64,000 bases of DNA from Leptothermofonsia sichuanensis E412 (GTDB lineage Bacteria > Cyanobacteriota > Cyanobacteriia > Leptolyngbyales > Leptolyngbyaceae): the NCBI RefSeq assembly GCF_019891175.1, contig NZ_CP072600.1, forward strand, positions 1,488,001-1,552,000, written 5' to 3'. A program made the position numbers and the translations under genes. Positions 42,927 to 52,579 of this stretch are shown in pieces. Position 1 is the stretch's first letter. Every line of letters begins with the position of its first letter. The notes beneath the pieces were generated by a model. It had not been told where the DNA came from, did no database searches, and saw only the letters and a list, made by a program, of their open reading frames with translations.

Positions 42927-43589
42927 CTATTTGACTACCAGCGCAATCTCGTCACATAAACGCCCACCAGATAACCAGAGAGCCGGCATCACAATTGCAT
43001 TTCCCAGCCAGTTTTTGAACGTCGGGTTTCGCCACTGGAACATATATATTTGCTCGACTTTCAGATCATAGCGAGAAAGAATCCGAGACAGGGTTGAAAC
43101 GGAAAAATAAGCGATGTGATCAGGGTGAACATACTCGTAACCCATCAGAATCATTGCCATCATCCGCTTAATTGCAAATGCCTGGGGTGTCGTAATCAGC
43201 AGTTGCCCTCCAGGGTTTAATTTATTTCGGATACCTGCCAGGAAAAGCCCAATATTAGAAACATGCTCAATCACATCGGCTGCCACAATAACGTCAAACT
43301 TTTGCCCCGCCAGGGCTTCACATTGATCTAATTCTTCTGCACTGTGGACAAGAAACTTCTGTTCGGGCATCAGACTGGATAATGTTTCAATTCCTTCTTT
43401 GTCAATATCCAGTCCAATCACCTCTGTAGCCACCTGTACCAGACGGGCGTGCAGCAGTTTGTTGTTTTCAATTTTGTAGGTTGTGATGGGATAGTCAGTA
43501 CAGCCAACGTGCAGTACCCGTTTCCCGCGACATGACTCCACTAACCAGTCATCTCGCCGGATCATCTTGAGTCTGGGAATCTTTTGCAT
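42927..43589 (-). CDS. Class I SAM-dependent methyltransferase
   Basis: A 220-residue Rossmann-type methyltransferase. Motif I is RVLHVGCTDYPITTYKIENN, motif II includes GLDIDKEGIETL, motif IV is FDVIVAADVIEHV and post-motif GGQLLITTPQAF follows. The C-terminal part (YEYVHPDHIAYFSVSTLSRI) resembles methyltransferases acting on sugars or lipids in polysaccharide clusters. ATG 43589 (MQKIPRLKMIRRDDW) is preferred to 43661. Position between GT4 genes suggests methylation of a polysaccharide residue. Confidence 0.88.
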   Translation of the reverse strand: MQKIPRLKMIRRDDWLVESCRGKRVLHVGCTDYPITTYKIENNKLLHARLVQVATEVIGLDIDKEGIETLSSLMPEQKFLVHSAEELDQCEALAGQKFDVIVAADVIEHVSNIGLFLAGIRNKLNPGGQLLITTPQAFAIKRMMAMILMGYEYVHPDHIAYFSVSTLSRILSRYDLKVEQIYMFQWRNPTFKNWLGNAIVMPALWLSGGRLCDEIALVVK

Positions 43590-43672
43590 AATTTGTTTAC
43601 CTTGTATAGCTTGTATAGGGGAACAGGGTGTTGTGTGCCACTGGGTTTGCACCCTTAGCAATGGAGGAGTTG

Positions 43673-44803
43673 CTAGGAACAGACAGCTTCATAAAAATCC
43701 AGGTACTGTTTACAGATTGTGAGCGATTGAAAATCGTGGGATCGCTGTAAAGCTCGTTGTCTGTAGTGCTGTTGCAGATCGGGTTGCTGGAGCATTTTTA
43801 CCATTGCCTCAGCCAGGATTTTGGGATCACCCGCAGGAACCACCATGCCATACTTACCATAATCAACCAGATCTTTTGCGCCTCCGGGAGAGTCTGGCAC
43901 AATCGTGGCAGCACCACAGGCAAAGGCTTCTTGAAGGGCGATCGGGCACCCTTCCCAGGCTGAAGTGAGAACGAAAACTCTGCATCGAGCCATAAATCCA
44001 TAGGGATTGGGGACATATCCAGGCATCGAAACAAATTGATCAATCTGTAACTCCTGACACAGACTTTCCAGGTCAGTCCGGAGTGGGCCTTTCCCCAAAA
44101 TCAAGAGCCTGGCTTCCATCGTTTTGAGAACCTGAGAAAAGGCACGGATAAGAATATCCAGACGCTTTTGCTTCGCTAACCGAGCAACGGTCAGAATCAC
44201 AGGAGCTTGAGCCTGATCAAACCAGGGATGGCTGATCGGCTCATGGGCTAAACGCTGAATTTGCTCTATATCTACCGTGTTGGGAATGACGGTCATTGGA
44301 ATATGAGGCGACACTTTCACCTGCTCAACCAAATCCGTTAAAACGTCCTGGGCAACTCCAATCACGCCGTGCCCGAATGGGTAGCTGTAGCGCATTACAA
44401 GCGGCAAATATCGTAACTTCAGTTGATTGCGATGCTCAATACTGGCTTCCAAACTAATCACATTATGCTCAGTCATAATCACTTTTGTAGATGCACCAGC
44501 CAGCCTTCGTGCCCAAATCGCAATCACATTGAAATACCAGGGCATTGGGAAAATCACGTCTGGATTATAGTCTCGGAGATACCGTGCCAGTGGTAAGAGA
44601 GCATAAGTGGCATGTTTAACGTTTAAGCTGACAATATTGATATCGGGATACCAGCTTTTTTCCTCAGATGTTGCATTCAAAACGATCAAATCACAATCGC
44701 TGATCCCCATTTGCCTAAAACCGCGAATCAGTGCGGCTCCCAAACGGGTAAACACACCCGCTTCAATGCCATGCATAAAAAGAGCGATTTTTTTGGGATA
44801 CAT
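43673..44803 (-). CDS. GT4-family glycosyltransferase
   Basis: A 376-residue GT-B enzyme: KIALFMHGIEAGVFTRLGAA at the start, IPNTVDIEQIQRLAHEPISH and PWF in the linker, ILTVARLAKQKRLDILIRAF and the donor motif TSAWEGCPIALQEAFACGAA. It shares the unusual EPxxHPWF linker with the GT4 proteins at 46643 and 50270, so these three are paralogues. It is on the minus strand, in line with the methyltransferase and other GT4 genes. Confidence 0.9.
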   Translation of the reverse strand: MYPKKIALFMHGIEAGVFTRLGAALIRGFRQMGISDCDLIVLNATSEEKSWYPDINIVSLNVKHATYALLPLARYLRDYNPDVIFPMPWYFNVIAIWARRLAGASTKVIMTEHNVISLEASIEHRNQLKLRYLPLVMRYSYPFGHGVIGVAQDVLTDLVEQVKVSPHIPMTVIPNTVDIEQIQRLAHEPISHPWFDQAQAPVILTVARLAKQKRLDILIRAFSQVLKTMEARLLILGKGPLRTDLESLCQELQIDQFVSMPGYVPNPYGFMARCRVFVLTSAWEGCPIALQEAFACGAATIVPDSPGGAKDLVDYGKYGMVVPAGDPKILAEAMVKMLQQPDLQQHYRQRALQRSHDFQSLTICKQYLDFYEAVCS

Positions 44804-44952
44804 GCTGTCAACTAATTGAATAGCTATTGAATCACTAACGTAATCAATCTTCTAACGAATTAAATAAGGTCCTGTCCTGATGGTTTTGTCCTCAAATCAT
44901 ATAAAGTGCCACCTGATTTGCTGTTGAGCATCCACGTATTCCAGTCGTCGCT

Positions 44953-46107
44953 TCAACCAGCCATGACTCGCTCAGTGACTTCCGCCAGGCATCTGGCGGC
45001 AGCCTGAGGCGTGTACTTTGCCATAATCTGTTGCGATCGCTCACCCATCACCCCAATCAACTCTGGATTGTCCATAAATTTCTGCATCAGGTCAGCCAGT
45101 TCACTGGCATTATCTGGTGGAAATACATAGCCATTCTCGCCATGCTGCACCAGTTCTGAAGTACCGGCTCCTTTAGAACACAGGATGGGCTTACCCAGCA
45201 ACATTGCTTCCAGGGCCACGACTCCCCAGGTGTCTTCCAGGGTTGGAAATACAAACACATCCGCATACTTAAAGTAGCTGCCAATCTGGTCATAGCTCAC
45301 CCGTCCTGCCCAGTGGATGCGATCGCCCAGCCCATGCTCCTGACAAAAGGTCTTCAACGCCTCTTGCTGTGGACCATCCCCCACAACCAGCAGACTGTAA
45401 TTCCTGTATCCCCTCATTTGCAACGTTGCACAGGCTTCCAGCAGTAGCGGTAGCCCTTTTCGCGGGATCAAATGCCCTACAAACAAAAAAATGGGATGTG
45501 GCAAAGGAGGTAAGCTGGTTTCAATGACCCCGGAACCAGGAAGTGTCTTCTCATCAGGAATTTCGTAAGGCTGCAAAAAGACCCGATCCGGACGAGCACT
45601 CAGCACCTCAGTCAGGTAATCCTTGCCAGCTTGACTGTTGGTAATGCAGGCATCCGCCAGCCAAACCATGACCCGTCGTACAAACAGCCGCAATCCTGAA
45701 TGGCGATAGTCTACCCCAGGGGAACTTCCCTCATAGGCAATGATCACTCGCCACCACAGCAAAGGCTTTAAGATCAATGCCAGAATCGTCCAGACCCCAA
45801 AAGAACTGGAGAAAATCACCTGGGGTCTAAGTTTCAACAGGTGTCCCACAATACCGGGTGAAAGATAGGTGAAGTTATCACCGTAGCTGCTGGCATCCCG
45901 GTTTACTTCAATCACTCGAAACTTTCCCACTACCTCAACGTGAAGCGATCCTTCTAACCCGCTGGCAAATCCGGGAAATAACCCGGTGAAAACAGTTGTA
46001 TTGGGGTAAAGCCGCGCAAATTCACTTAAAGAGGGCTGCCAGTAGAACCAGGCTACTGGTAATAACCAGGCAACTCGAAGGTCATTCATAAACAGCACAA
46101 AAGGCAC
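44953..46107 (-). CDS. GT4-family glycosyltransferase
   Basis: A 378-384 residue GT-B enzyme. MNDLRVAWLLPVAWFYWQP is the probable start at 46089 (an upstream in-frame ATG at 46107 adds six residues). The donor half has FLFVGHLIPRKGLPLLLEAC and LEDTWGVVALEAMLLGKPIL with the E-x7-E element. Acceptor-domain features include the ITNSQAGKDYLTEVL segment. It starts the minus-strand operon that reads toward 40394. Confidence 0.9.
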   Translation of the reverse strand: MPFVLFMNDLRVAWLLPVAWFYWQPSLSEFARLYPNTTVFTGLFPGFASGLEGSLHVEVVGKFRVIEVNRDASSYGDNFTYLSPGIVGHLLKLRPQVIFSSSFGVWTILALILKPLLWWRVIIAYEGSSPGVDYRHSGLRLFVRRVMVWLADACITNSQAGKDYLTEVLSARPDRVFLQPYEIPDEKTLPGSGVIETSLPPLPHPIFLFVGHLIPRKGLPLLLEACATLQMRGYRNYSLLVVGDGPQQEALKTFCQEHGLGDRIHWAGRVSYDQIGSYFKYADVFVFPTLEDTWGVVALEAMLLGKPILCSKGAGTSELVQHGENGYVFPPDNASELADLMQKFMDNPELIGVMGERSQQIMAKYTPQAAARCLAEVTERVMAG

Positions 46108-46642
46108 TTAGACAAGAGAGCCGATACCCGGAAGAGCCACTCAAGAAACAGCCTGAAAGGGCAACCAGATATACCAGAATAGCTGGCAGACCCAAAACGT
46201 TGAACAAAGCAACCCATGATTGCTTTGCCTTAGTTTCTATTCAGCGTGGGGGAGCTACATTAAGCAGATACGCGAATCGTATAATCTGATCCTTTATATC
46301 TTGGGTGCGAATGGGGCAAAACAAAAGCCAATCGCCTTATTCTCTATAGAACCTTTAAGAAGGTGAACAACACCCCCCACTTTTGTAAAGCGGGAGTAAA
46401 CTTTGGTGGTAAAATTTGTGTCAACCTCCGTAATTCCTGGTAGAGTCGGTTCAGTGGTTGCACAGAATCGCAGCGATTTCTATGGGTTTAGCGCCATTAC
46501 ACTCGTTGTCAGGCTCCCGCTAAAGCCCGATGAGTATACCAGAAAGGTCATGCCAGGCAGGAAGCTCCGGCTTCCACGACTGAGAGATCATTGACACGTA
46601 TTCACTGAGTCTTAGCACTGGAGCTAGGAAGGTAATTAAGTC
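46108..46642 (+). other. Divergent promoter region between two GT4 genes
   Basis: These 535 bases separate divergent transcription units. An in-frame stretch at 46403-46594 has no recognisable family and lacks a ribosome binding site; a small hairpin (GAAGCTCCGGCTTC, 46561) is present. AGGAAGG at 46626-46632 is the ribosome binding site of the next gene. I see no further structure. Confidence 0.4.
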
Positions 46643-47824
46643 ATGTCTGCTGAGACAAGTCCCCGGATTGCGTTTTGGCTTGGTTCCTTCGGTGGAGGAG
46701 GGATTGAACGGATCACAGCCCATCTGGCTCATAGTTTTGTCCGTTTGGGGATCCGCATCGACCTGGTTCTTAACCGGGGTGAGAGTCCCCATCTGTGGCG
46801 AATGCCAGATGAAACACGCATTATTGACTTAAAGCAACCTCGATTGTCCCTGAGTTTGCCAGGGCTGGTGCAGTATCTTCGGCAGGAACGCCCAGCCGCT
46901 TTGTTATCCACAGACCATTATTTGAATGAAATTGCCCTGGTAGCAGGGCGAATTGCAAACGTTCCGACTCGCATCGTTGTCGCAGAACACAACCAGTTAT
47001 CAAAAACCACCCGCAACTCCAACCAACTGAAGGGGCGTTTAGCACCATTGCTGACACGACTTTTGTATCCCTGGGCTGATGGTATCGTAGCCGTGTCCTA
47101 TGGAGTCGCCCAGGATCTGGCTGATACGGCATCGCTTCCCCTGGACCAGATCCAAACAATTTACAATCCTGTGATCACCCCAGAGATTCTTACCAATGCC
47201 CAAGAGCCTGTGGATCATCCCTGGTTTAATTCACAGGATGTTCCAGTACTTTTAGGTGTAGGCAAGTTGGAGGCCCAAAAAGACTTTCCTACGCTGCTCC
47301 AGGCTTTTGCCAGAGTTCGTCAGGTCAGGCAGGCACGACTCGTGATTCTCGGCTGGGGGCCTGATCGCCCCCAATTGGAAGCACTGGTCCAGCAGTTAGG
47401 CATAGAAGAAGATGTTGATTTGCCAGGTTATGTGCAGAATCCCTATGCCTACATGGCGCGATCGCGTGTATTCGTCCTGTCCTCTGCCTGGGAAGGACTG
47501 CCAACGGTTTTGATTGAAGCTATGGCACTGGGTACGCCTGTTGTATCCACTGACTGTGAAAGTGGTCCCTCAGAGATTCTGGCAAATGGTAAATATGGCT
47601 ATTTAACGCCGGTAGGAGATTCTGAAAAACTGGCAGAAGCGATTTTACAGGTTCTGGCAGGTAATCTCAAGCCAATAGATCCAGCCTGGCTGGAGCAGTT
47701 TGGTTTAGAAACGGCAACCCGTAAATATCTGGATGTATTGGGGGCTACCAGTTTGGGGACTACCAGTTTGGGGGCTACCAGAGCATCATCACAACCCTTA
47801 GCCATGATTGAGCAAAATAATTGA
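46643..47824 (+). CDS. GT4-family glycosyltransferase
   Basis: A 393-residue GT-B enzyme: RIAFWLGSFGGGGIERITAH at the N-terminus, WADGIVAVSYGVAQDLADTA and TIYNPVITPEILTNAQEPVD in the linker, LGVGKLEAQKDFPTLLQAFA and LSSAWEGLPTVLIEAMALGT in the donor domain. A good AGGAAGG lies upstream of the ATG. The C-terminal tail (GATSLGTTSLGATRASS) is coded by short tandem CTACCAGTTTGGGGAC units and is not part of the fold. A MITE is inserted directly at the stop codon. It is paralogous to the GT4 proteins at 50270 and 43673. Confidence 0.9.
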   Translation: MSAETSPRIAFWLGSFGGGGIERITAHLAHSFVRLGIRIDLVLNRGESPHLWRMPDETRIIDLKQPRLSLSLPGLVQYLRQERPAALLSTDHYLNEIALVAGRIANVPTRIVVAEHNQLSKTTRNSNQLKGRLAPLLTRLLYPWADGIVAVSYGVAQDLADTASLPLDQIQTIYNPVITPEILTNAQEPVDHPWFNSQDVPVLLGVGKLEAQKDFPTLLQAFARVRQVRQARLVILGWGPDRPQLEALVQQLGIEEDVDLPGYVQNPYAYMARSRVFVLSSAWEGLPTVLIEAMALGTPVVSTDCESGPSEILANGKYGYLTPVGDSEKLAEAILQVLAGNLKPIDPAWLEQFGLETATRKYLDVLGATSLGTTSLGATRASSQPLAMIEQNN

Positions 47825-47832
47825 CTGAAAAT

Positions 47833-47924
47833 GAATAGCACTGAATTAAGCCAAACGCGATCGCTCAGATCTCCGACTTCTTGAAGAAGTTGAAGATCTT
47901 TAATCCCTTACGTCAGTGCCATTC
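47833..47924 (-). repeat. 92-bp MITE-like family, copy D (inverted orientation)
   Basis: Ends GAATAGCACTGA and TCAGTGCCATTC. Flanks GACTGAAAAT (47823-47832) and GACTGCAAAT (47925-47934) match 9 of 10, a target duplication. The left duplication overlaps the stop codon of the GT4 gene. Confidence 0.9.
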
Positions 47925-47952
47925 GACTGCAAATCATTGCCTGAATTAACTG

Positions 47953-48900
47953 ATGAGTGGAGTTGAACCAATGCCATTGAAAAAGTTCTCACAAGACCAG
48001 GGAGACTTGATTAAGGAGTACTACAACTCCTACGGATATGTGGTAGTTGAAAACCTGTTAAGCCCTGCTAAAATTCAAACCTTTCTGAACGCCTACGAAA
48101 AGGTTAAACACTCCAGAGCGTTTGTGTTTTTCAGCCAGGACACCCACCTGCCAACTCAACCAAAATTAACACCCGAGGGTTTCATTGAAAATTCGATGCT
48201 ATACCCGGCTGATTTGAAATTCTGGAGAAGTTTTTCGCAATCTCTAGAAGAATGCCTGGTGGATGAAAGCGTGATTGACGCTCTCAGCAGGTTAACCGGA
48301 GCATCGGATCACATCATGATGCAGAACATGTTCTTTGATCGGTCAACCGGAACCGTTGAACATCAAGATCACTATTATCTGGACTCCAACCCCCCTGGCA
48401 AGATGGTTGCTGCCTGGTATGCCTTAGAAGATATTCATAAAGATGCTGGATGCTTCTTTGTCCTTCCTGGGAGCCATAAAGGTAAGGTGATAGAGCGGAG
48501 TAGCGGAGCCAATTTCTCAGACCACGATTCGTTTGTGAAAGCTATCAACACGCTGATTAATGAGGGCGGGTATGAGTATCGCAGCTTTCCCCTCAAGCGA
48601 GGGGATGTACTTTTCTGGCATCCCTATACAATTCATGGAGCATTCAATAACACCGATCCGCGTTATAGCCGTAAGTCCTTAACAGCCCACTATTACCCCA
48701 GCCACTTAAAACCGCTTTACTCAAAGGATGAAGCCAGCAAGCCGCCTAAGTTGAGAAAGTCAGCTAATCCTCATGTCCAAATCTTGAAGAGTGGTTTTGG
48801 TCCTTATGTATCAAATGCCATGCTCTACTTAAAGGCGATCGTCAATTACGTCAGACGGAGAGGTCCCGACTATGATATGCGAAGGAATAGCTATACATAG
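47953..48900 (+). CDS. Phytanoyl-CoA dioxygenase (PhyH) family protein
   Basis: A 315-residue Fe(II)/2-oxoglutarate dioxygenase-type protein. The N-terminal FSQDQGDLIKEYYNSYGYVV is typical of PhyH proteins. The metal ligands are visible: His and Asp in VEHQDHYYLDS (H-x-D) and a distal His in YTIHGAFNN, with an Arg (YSRKSL) placed to bind 2-oxoglutarate. Within a polysaccharide cluster it could hydroxylate a sugar or lipid precursor; the substrate is unknown. Unlike the copy at 39287 it is complete. Starts at 47953 and 47971 are both possible. Confidence 0.85.
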   Translation: MSGVEPMPLKKFSQDQGDLIKEYYNSYGYVVVENLLSPAKIQTFLNAYEKVKHSRAFVFFSQDTHLPTQPKLTPEGFIENSMLYPADLKFWRSFSQSLEECLVDESVIDALSRLTGASDHIMMQNMFFDRSTGTVEHQDHYYLDSNPPGKMVAAWYALEDIHKDAGCFFVLPGSHKGKVIERSSGANFSDHDSFVKAINTLINEGGYEYRSFPLKRGDVLFWHPYTIHGAFNNTDPRYSRKSLTAHYYPSHLKPLYSKDEASKPPKLRKSANPHVQILKSGFGPYVSNAMLYLKAIVNYVRRRGPDYDMRRNSYT

Positions 48901-49345
48901 GGAAGTCTAATCTGGAGAAAACCTGGCAAATTAAATTTATGGAGGCTATAGAACTTAAGAGATTGGTCTGTATACACCTGGAGGTCAACAGAAAAGTCAA
49001 TCACTATGTCTGCAACCAATAATCCATAGAAAGTAAGCTAAACAAAAGTGATTGCAACCATTTAGACTATCTGAAATCATGATATTAGATCGGCACCAAA
49101 GACCTGGCATTAATAGGGTGCTGTAAAGCTTAACGGCATAGCTTCGCTAGAGCGCCAGCGTAAACCACTGATAGCCCAACAAATGGTGCGTTAGGCAACG
49201 CCGTAACGTACGCTGCGCAGTCAGATAGTCATTGACAAATCTATATGAACAAATGTTGCTGGGTTAATGGTGAGATGGAAATAGATTACTACTTCCAGAA
49301 AACGTAGTTGTTGGAAAAACGTACTTATAATCGCGGAAGCTTAGC
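48901..49345 (+). other. Intergenic region with worn palindromic repeat
   Basis: About 445 bases without a gene. Around 49119-49225 lies a GC-richer patch (GCATAGCTTCGCTAGAGCGC and GCGTTAGGCAACGCCGTAAC) that resembles short dispersed cyanobacterial repeats. A GGAAGC near 49334 precedes the next start. Nothing else recognised. Confidence 0.4.
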
Positions 49346-50152
49346 ATGAAAACCCCATTTTATTATACTGGAAAACTGTTTGGGAAATTAGTTGATAAGC
49401 AGTCTGAATTTTGGAATATTGTCAAATCACCAACACTCCGATACGCAGCTTTTAGAGATCCACTTGACACACTAATCTATGCCCTATCAGTCTCGTATGA
49501 TAAACTCTTCTTTATTCAAGTGGGATCTAATGATGCTACATACGGGGATCCACTCCAGATTTTCCTCAACGATAAACACTGGAGCGGAATTATGGTTGAA
49601 CCAGTGAATTACGTGTTTAACCGTCTGGCGGCTAGATATGGGAAATCACAACGGTTTATTCTGGAAAATGTGGCTATCGCTGAGGTCAATGGCACTAAAG
49701 ATTTCTACCACCTTGAAGAATCAGAAGATGACCTACCAGTCTGGTATGACCAGCTTGGCTCATTTTCATTGCCAGCCATTATGAAACATGCTGAATGCAT
49801 TCCAGATTTGGATAAGCGCATTAAGGCAAGTCCAGTTGAGTGCATCACTTTCTCGACATTATGTGATAGAAATTCAGTAAGGAATATAGATCTCATTCAT
49901 ATAGATACAGAGGGTTTTGATTACGAAATTCTTAAACTAATTGATTTTCAACACTTCAGACCCACACTTCTAATTTATGAACACAAGCATCTATCTGAAA
50001 TCGACAAATTTGCAGCTTGTAATCTTTTAGCGAACAATGGATATGAGGTAAAAGAAATTAGCTTTGCTGATGCTATAGCGGTTTCTTCAGAAGCTTTAAA
50101 GGAGGCTCGTCTTTTGCAGGAATCATGGGATATTTTCATGCGTACTGCTTAA
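49346..50152 (+). CDS. FkbM-family methyltransferase
   Basis: A 268-residue SAM-dependent methyltransferase of the FkbM type, which O-methylates sugars and other hydroxyls. Motif I is FFIQVGSNDATYGDPLQIFL, then MVEPVNYVFNRL as the SAM-binding acidic element, ENVAIAEVNGTKDFY, and the family's ECITFSTLCDR...NIDLIHIDTEGFDYEILK. The catalytic-site acidic residues DTEG are intact. It is AT-rich, like its neighbours. The context suggests methylation of a surface polysaccharide. Confidence 0.9.
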   Translation: MKTPFYYTGKLFGKLVDKQSEFWNIVKSPTLRYAAFRDPLDTLIYALSVSYDKLFFIQVGSNDATYGDPLQIFLNDKHWSGIMVEPVNYVFNRLAARYGKSQRFILENVAIAEVNGTKDFYHLEESEDDLPVWYDQLGSFSLPAIMKHAECIPDLDKRIKASPVECITFSTLCDRNSVRNIDLIHIDTEGFDYEILKLIDFQHFRPTLLIYEHKHLSEIDKFAACNLLANNGYEVKEISFADAIAVSSEALKEARLLQESWDIFMRTA

Positions 50153-50269
50153 GCTTACATAAATGCTTCTAGCTCTTTACGTGTATGGAAAAGGTCTGTG
50201 GACAAAATTGATACTTCTTAATGAGTAAAGGGGTGTGCTGGGTGTCTGAAAAGTAGAGGTCTTTGAAGT

Positions 50270-51475
50270 ATGACTAACATTGTGACAGCAACCAATTTTC
50301 TAACGATGCCCTTTTCTCCGCAGATTAGTCTTTTCCTTGACAACCTGGAGGAAGGCGGAGTTCAACGGGCGATTGTAAATTTAGCTCAAGGTTTCCTTAA
50401 TCTAGGACTAAAGGTAGACATTGTTTTGCAACGGGCTGAGGGACCCTTTATCAAGCAGGTACCCGATGGAGTCAGAATTGTTGATCTCGGAAACCCTCGT
50501 TTACGAGCGAGTGTTGCTGCATTAGCAAATTACCTGCACCAGGAACAACCCAAAGCGTTGCTTGCTTCCCTCCACTACAGTACTGAAGTTGCCATTCTTG
50601 CTAAGCACTGGAGCAAATCCTCCACAAGGGTTGTCGTGTGTGAGCAAGGCTCACTCGCCCCCCTGAAAAAAGCTCATGTACCCATTAACAAACCCCTGGC
50701 ATTCCTGGGATTAACGCCGGGTCGTCCGACCTCATTAGTTAAATATTTTTATTCCTGGGCAGATGGAATTGTAGCGGTTTCACAGGGGGCAGCGGAGGAT
50801 CTGGCAGAGGTTGCCAATCTCCCTTTGAAAGATATTCAGGTGATTTATAATCCTGTTATCACTCCTGATTTTACCGAGAAAGCCAGGGAACCCATCGAAC
50901 ACCCCTGGTTTACTAACAAAGATATCCCAGTGATTGTTTCAGCAGGCAGGTTAGTCGATCAAAAGGACTATCCTACACTCATCCGGGCATTTGCTCAAAT
51001 TGTAAAGGTGCATCCCTCCCGTTTAGTGATTTTGGGTTCAGGATCTGATCGCTCTCGACTCGAAACTCTCATCTGTCAACTAGACTTGAAGGAGCACGTT
51101 GTTCTACTTGGGCATGTACAAAATCCCTACAAATATATGGCTAGTGCAGATGTTTTTGTCCTGTCCTCAATCTGGGAAGGGTTAGGGAATGTCTTGATTG
51201 AAGCCATGGCATTGGGGACACCTGTTGTGGCTACTAATTGCAAAAGTGGTCCATCAGAAATTTTAGCAGATGGAAAGTATGGCTATTTGACTCCTGTGGG
51301 AGATAGTGCAGCTTTAGCAGAGGCAATTTCACACGTCCTATCAGGTAATTCAAAACCGATTGATCCAGTTTGGTTAGACCAATTTAGATTAGAAACCGTA
51401 ACCCAAAAATATTTAAACGTTCTAGGAATTACATCACCAATTCCTACGGCTTTAGCAGGAAGGAGAACTGAATGA
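50270..51475 (+). CDS. GT4-family glycosyltransferase
   Basis: A 401-residue GT-B enzyme paralogous to 46643: QISLFLDNLEEGGVQRAIVN, YSWADGIVAVSQGAAEDLAE, VIYNPVITPDFTEKAREPIE, SAGRLVDQKDYPTLIRAFAQ and LSSIWEGLGNVLIEAMALGT. ATG 50270 or the internal ATG 50306 (MPFSPQISLF) may start it. Its stop overlaps the next gene by 4 bases (ATGA), so the two are translationally coupled. Confidence 0.9.
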   Translation: MTNIVTATNFLTMPFSPQISLFLDNLEEGGVQRAIVNLAQGFLNLGLKVDIVLQRAEGPFIKQVPDGVRIVDLGNPRLRASVAALANYLHQEQPKALLASLHYSTEVAILAKHWSKSSTRVVVCEQGSLAPLKKAHVPINKPLAFLGLTPGRPTSLVKYFYSWADGIVAVSQGAAEDLAEVANLPLKDIQVIYNPVITPDFTEKAREPIEHPWFTNKDIPVIVSAGRLVDQKDYPTLIRAFAQIVKVHPSRLVILGSGSDRSRLETLICQLDLKEHVVLLGHVQNPYKYMASADVFVLSSIWEGLGNVLIEAMALGTPVVATNCKSGPSEILADGKYGYLTPVGDSAALAEAISHVLSGNSKPIDPVWLDQFRLETVTQKYLNVLGITSPIPTALAGRRTE

Positions 51476-52419
51476 AGCTGGCTATTTTGTTCTGGTTTTA
51501 CAAAGAACCGGAAATTTGCAAGAATCGTTTAGAACTTCTGCGCCAGAGCAACCCTGAAACTCCTATTTATGGTCTGTATGGAGGGGATCTAAAAAGTGTA
51601 GACCAATACAAACCTCTGTTAACTGACTATTTAGATGATCTTTACATATTTACCAGTCATACAGACCCTCTCTGGAAATGGCTTCAGGGAGACTTGATGA
51701 TTACCCAATGGTACCGCGATCGCGGCAAAGATTTGGTCTGGGACACAATTGTAATTGTGCAGTGGGATATGTTAGTGTTCGACTCTGTTGAACATCTTTT
51801 CTCAACCCTTAAGAAGGATCAAATTCTTTTGTCTGGGTTAAGACCAATCAAAGAGGTTGAAAATGACTGGGAATGGGTAGCTCCAAAGATTCCAGAACGT
51901 CGAGAGCAATATCTCAATTTTTTGAAATATGTTAGAGAAGTTTATAACTACAACCAGGATCCAATGGGATGTCTGTTTATTGTGGCATGTTTTCCAAAGA
52001 TATTTCTGGATCAGTATTCACAGATAAACCAGCCACAGCTAGGGTTTCTGGAATATAGAATACCGATATACGCCCAAATATTCGGTATTTCATTTTGCGA
52101 AAATCATTCCTTTCAGGCATGGTGGGTCGATGCCGATCCAGTTTTCTGGACTAAGAACCCAATAAAGAGAGCATGGAATTCTCTTCAGGTAAGGCTTGCT
52201 CCAAATCCATTGAATCCAGCTAAACGCGAGATATCTCTAATCCCTATTTACCGCCACTTAAAGACTGAGAAAGGGGCTAGAATTTTCCATCCCTATGAAC
52301 GCCTATTTCCTCAGACAAAGCAACAATGGGTTAATGCCATATTTAATGAATTTAGAAGAGATTTTAACTGGCTGTTTCAAAAATTGGGAGTGTCCAGGCT
52401 TCTTAAGCTAGTACAGTGA
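51472..52419 (+). CDS. Probable GT-A-like glycosyltransferase of unassigned family
   Basis: A 315-residue protein starting MKLAILFWFYKEPEICKNRL. Its IVIVQWDMLVFDSVEHLF segment, with an acidic WDxL/FD pattern after a strand, is like the metal-binding part of GT-A enzymes. Further conserved-looking parts are NQDPMGCLFIVACFPK and HSFQAWWVDADPVFWTK. I cannot place it in a numbered family. ATGA overlap with the upstream GT4 gene and an AGGAG before its ATG support a shared operon and a linked step in glycan assembly. Confidence 0.6.
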   Translation: MKLAILFWFYKEPEICKNRLELLRQSNPETPIYGLYGGDLKSVDQYKPLLTDYLDDLYIFTSHTDPLWKWLQGDLMITQWYRDRGKDLVWDTIVIVQWDMLVFDSVEHLFSTLKKDQILLSGLRPIKEVENDWEWVAPKIPERREQYLNFLKYVREVYNYNQDPMGCLFIVACFPKIFLDQYSQINQPQLGFLEYRIPIYAQIFGISFCENHSFQAWWVDADPVFWTKNPIKRAWNSLQVRLAPNPLNPAKREISLIPIYRHLKTEKGARIFHPYERLFPQTKQQWVNAIFNEFRRDFNWLFQKLGVSRLLKLVQ

Positions 52420-52579
52420 GTATTTAATTTTGCAACACCAACCTGTTGAAAGTGTTGGTTTTCGCTAGCGCTCAACCCAATCTACGTTGCAGAACTTTTA
52501 GGTTGCTCTACTAGGTAATTCTTAACAATCTATCAAGAATAAATGAGCTAATTTTAGTTGCCTAAATCAGGAGAATGAA

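Noticed and set aside
46403-46594. 63-codon frame that could be a transposase end
   Set aside because: The tail looked faintly like TnpB-adjacent sequence, but no motif could be confirmed.
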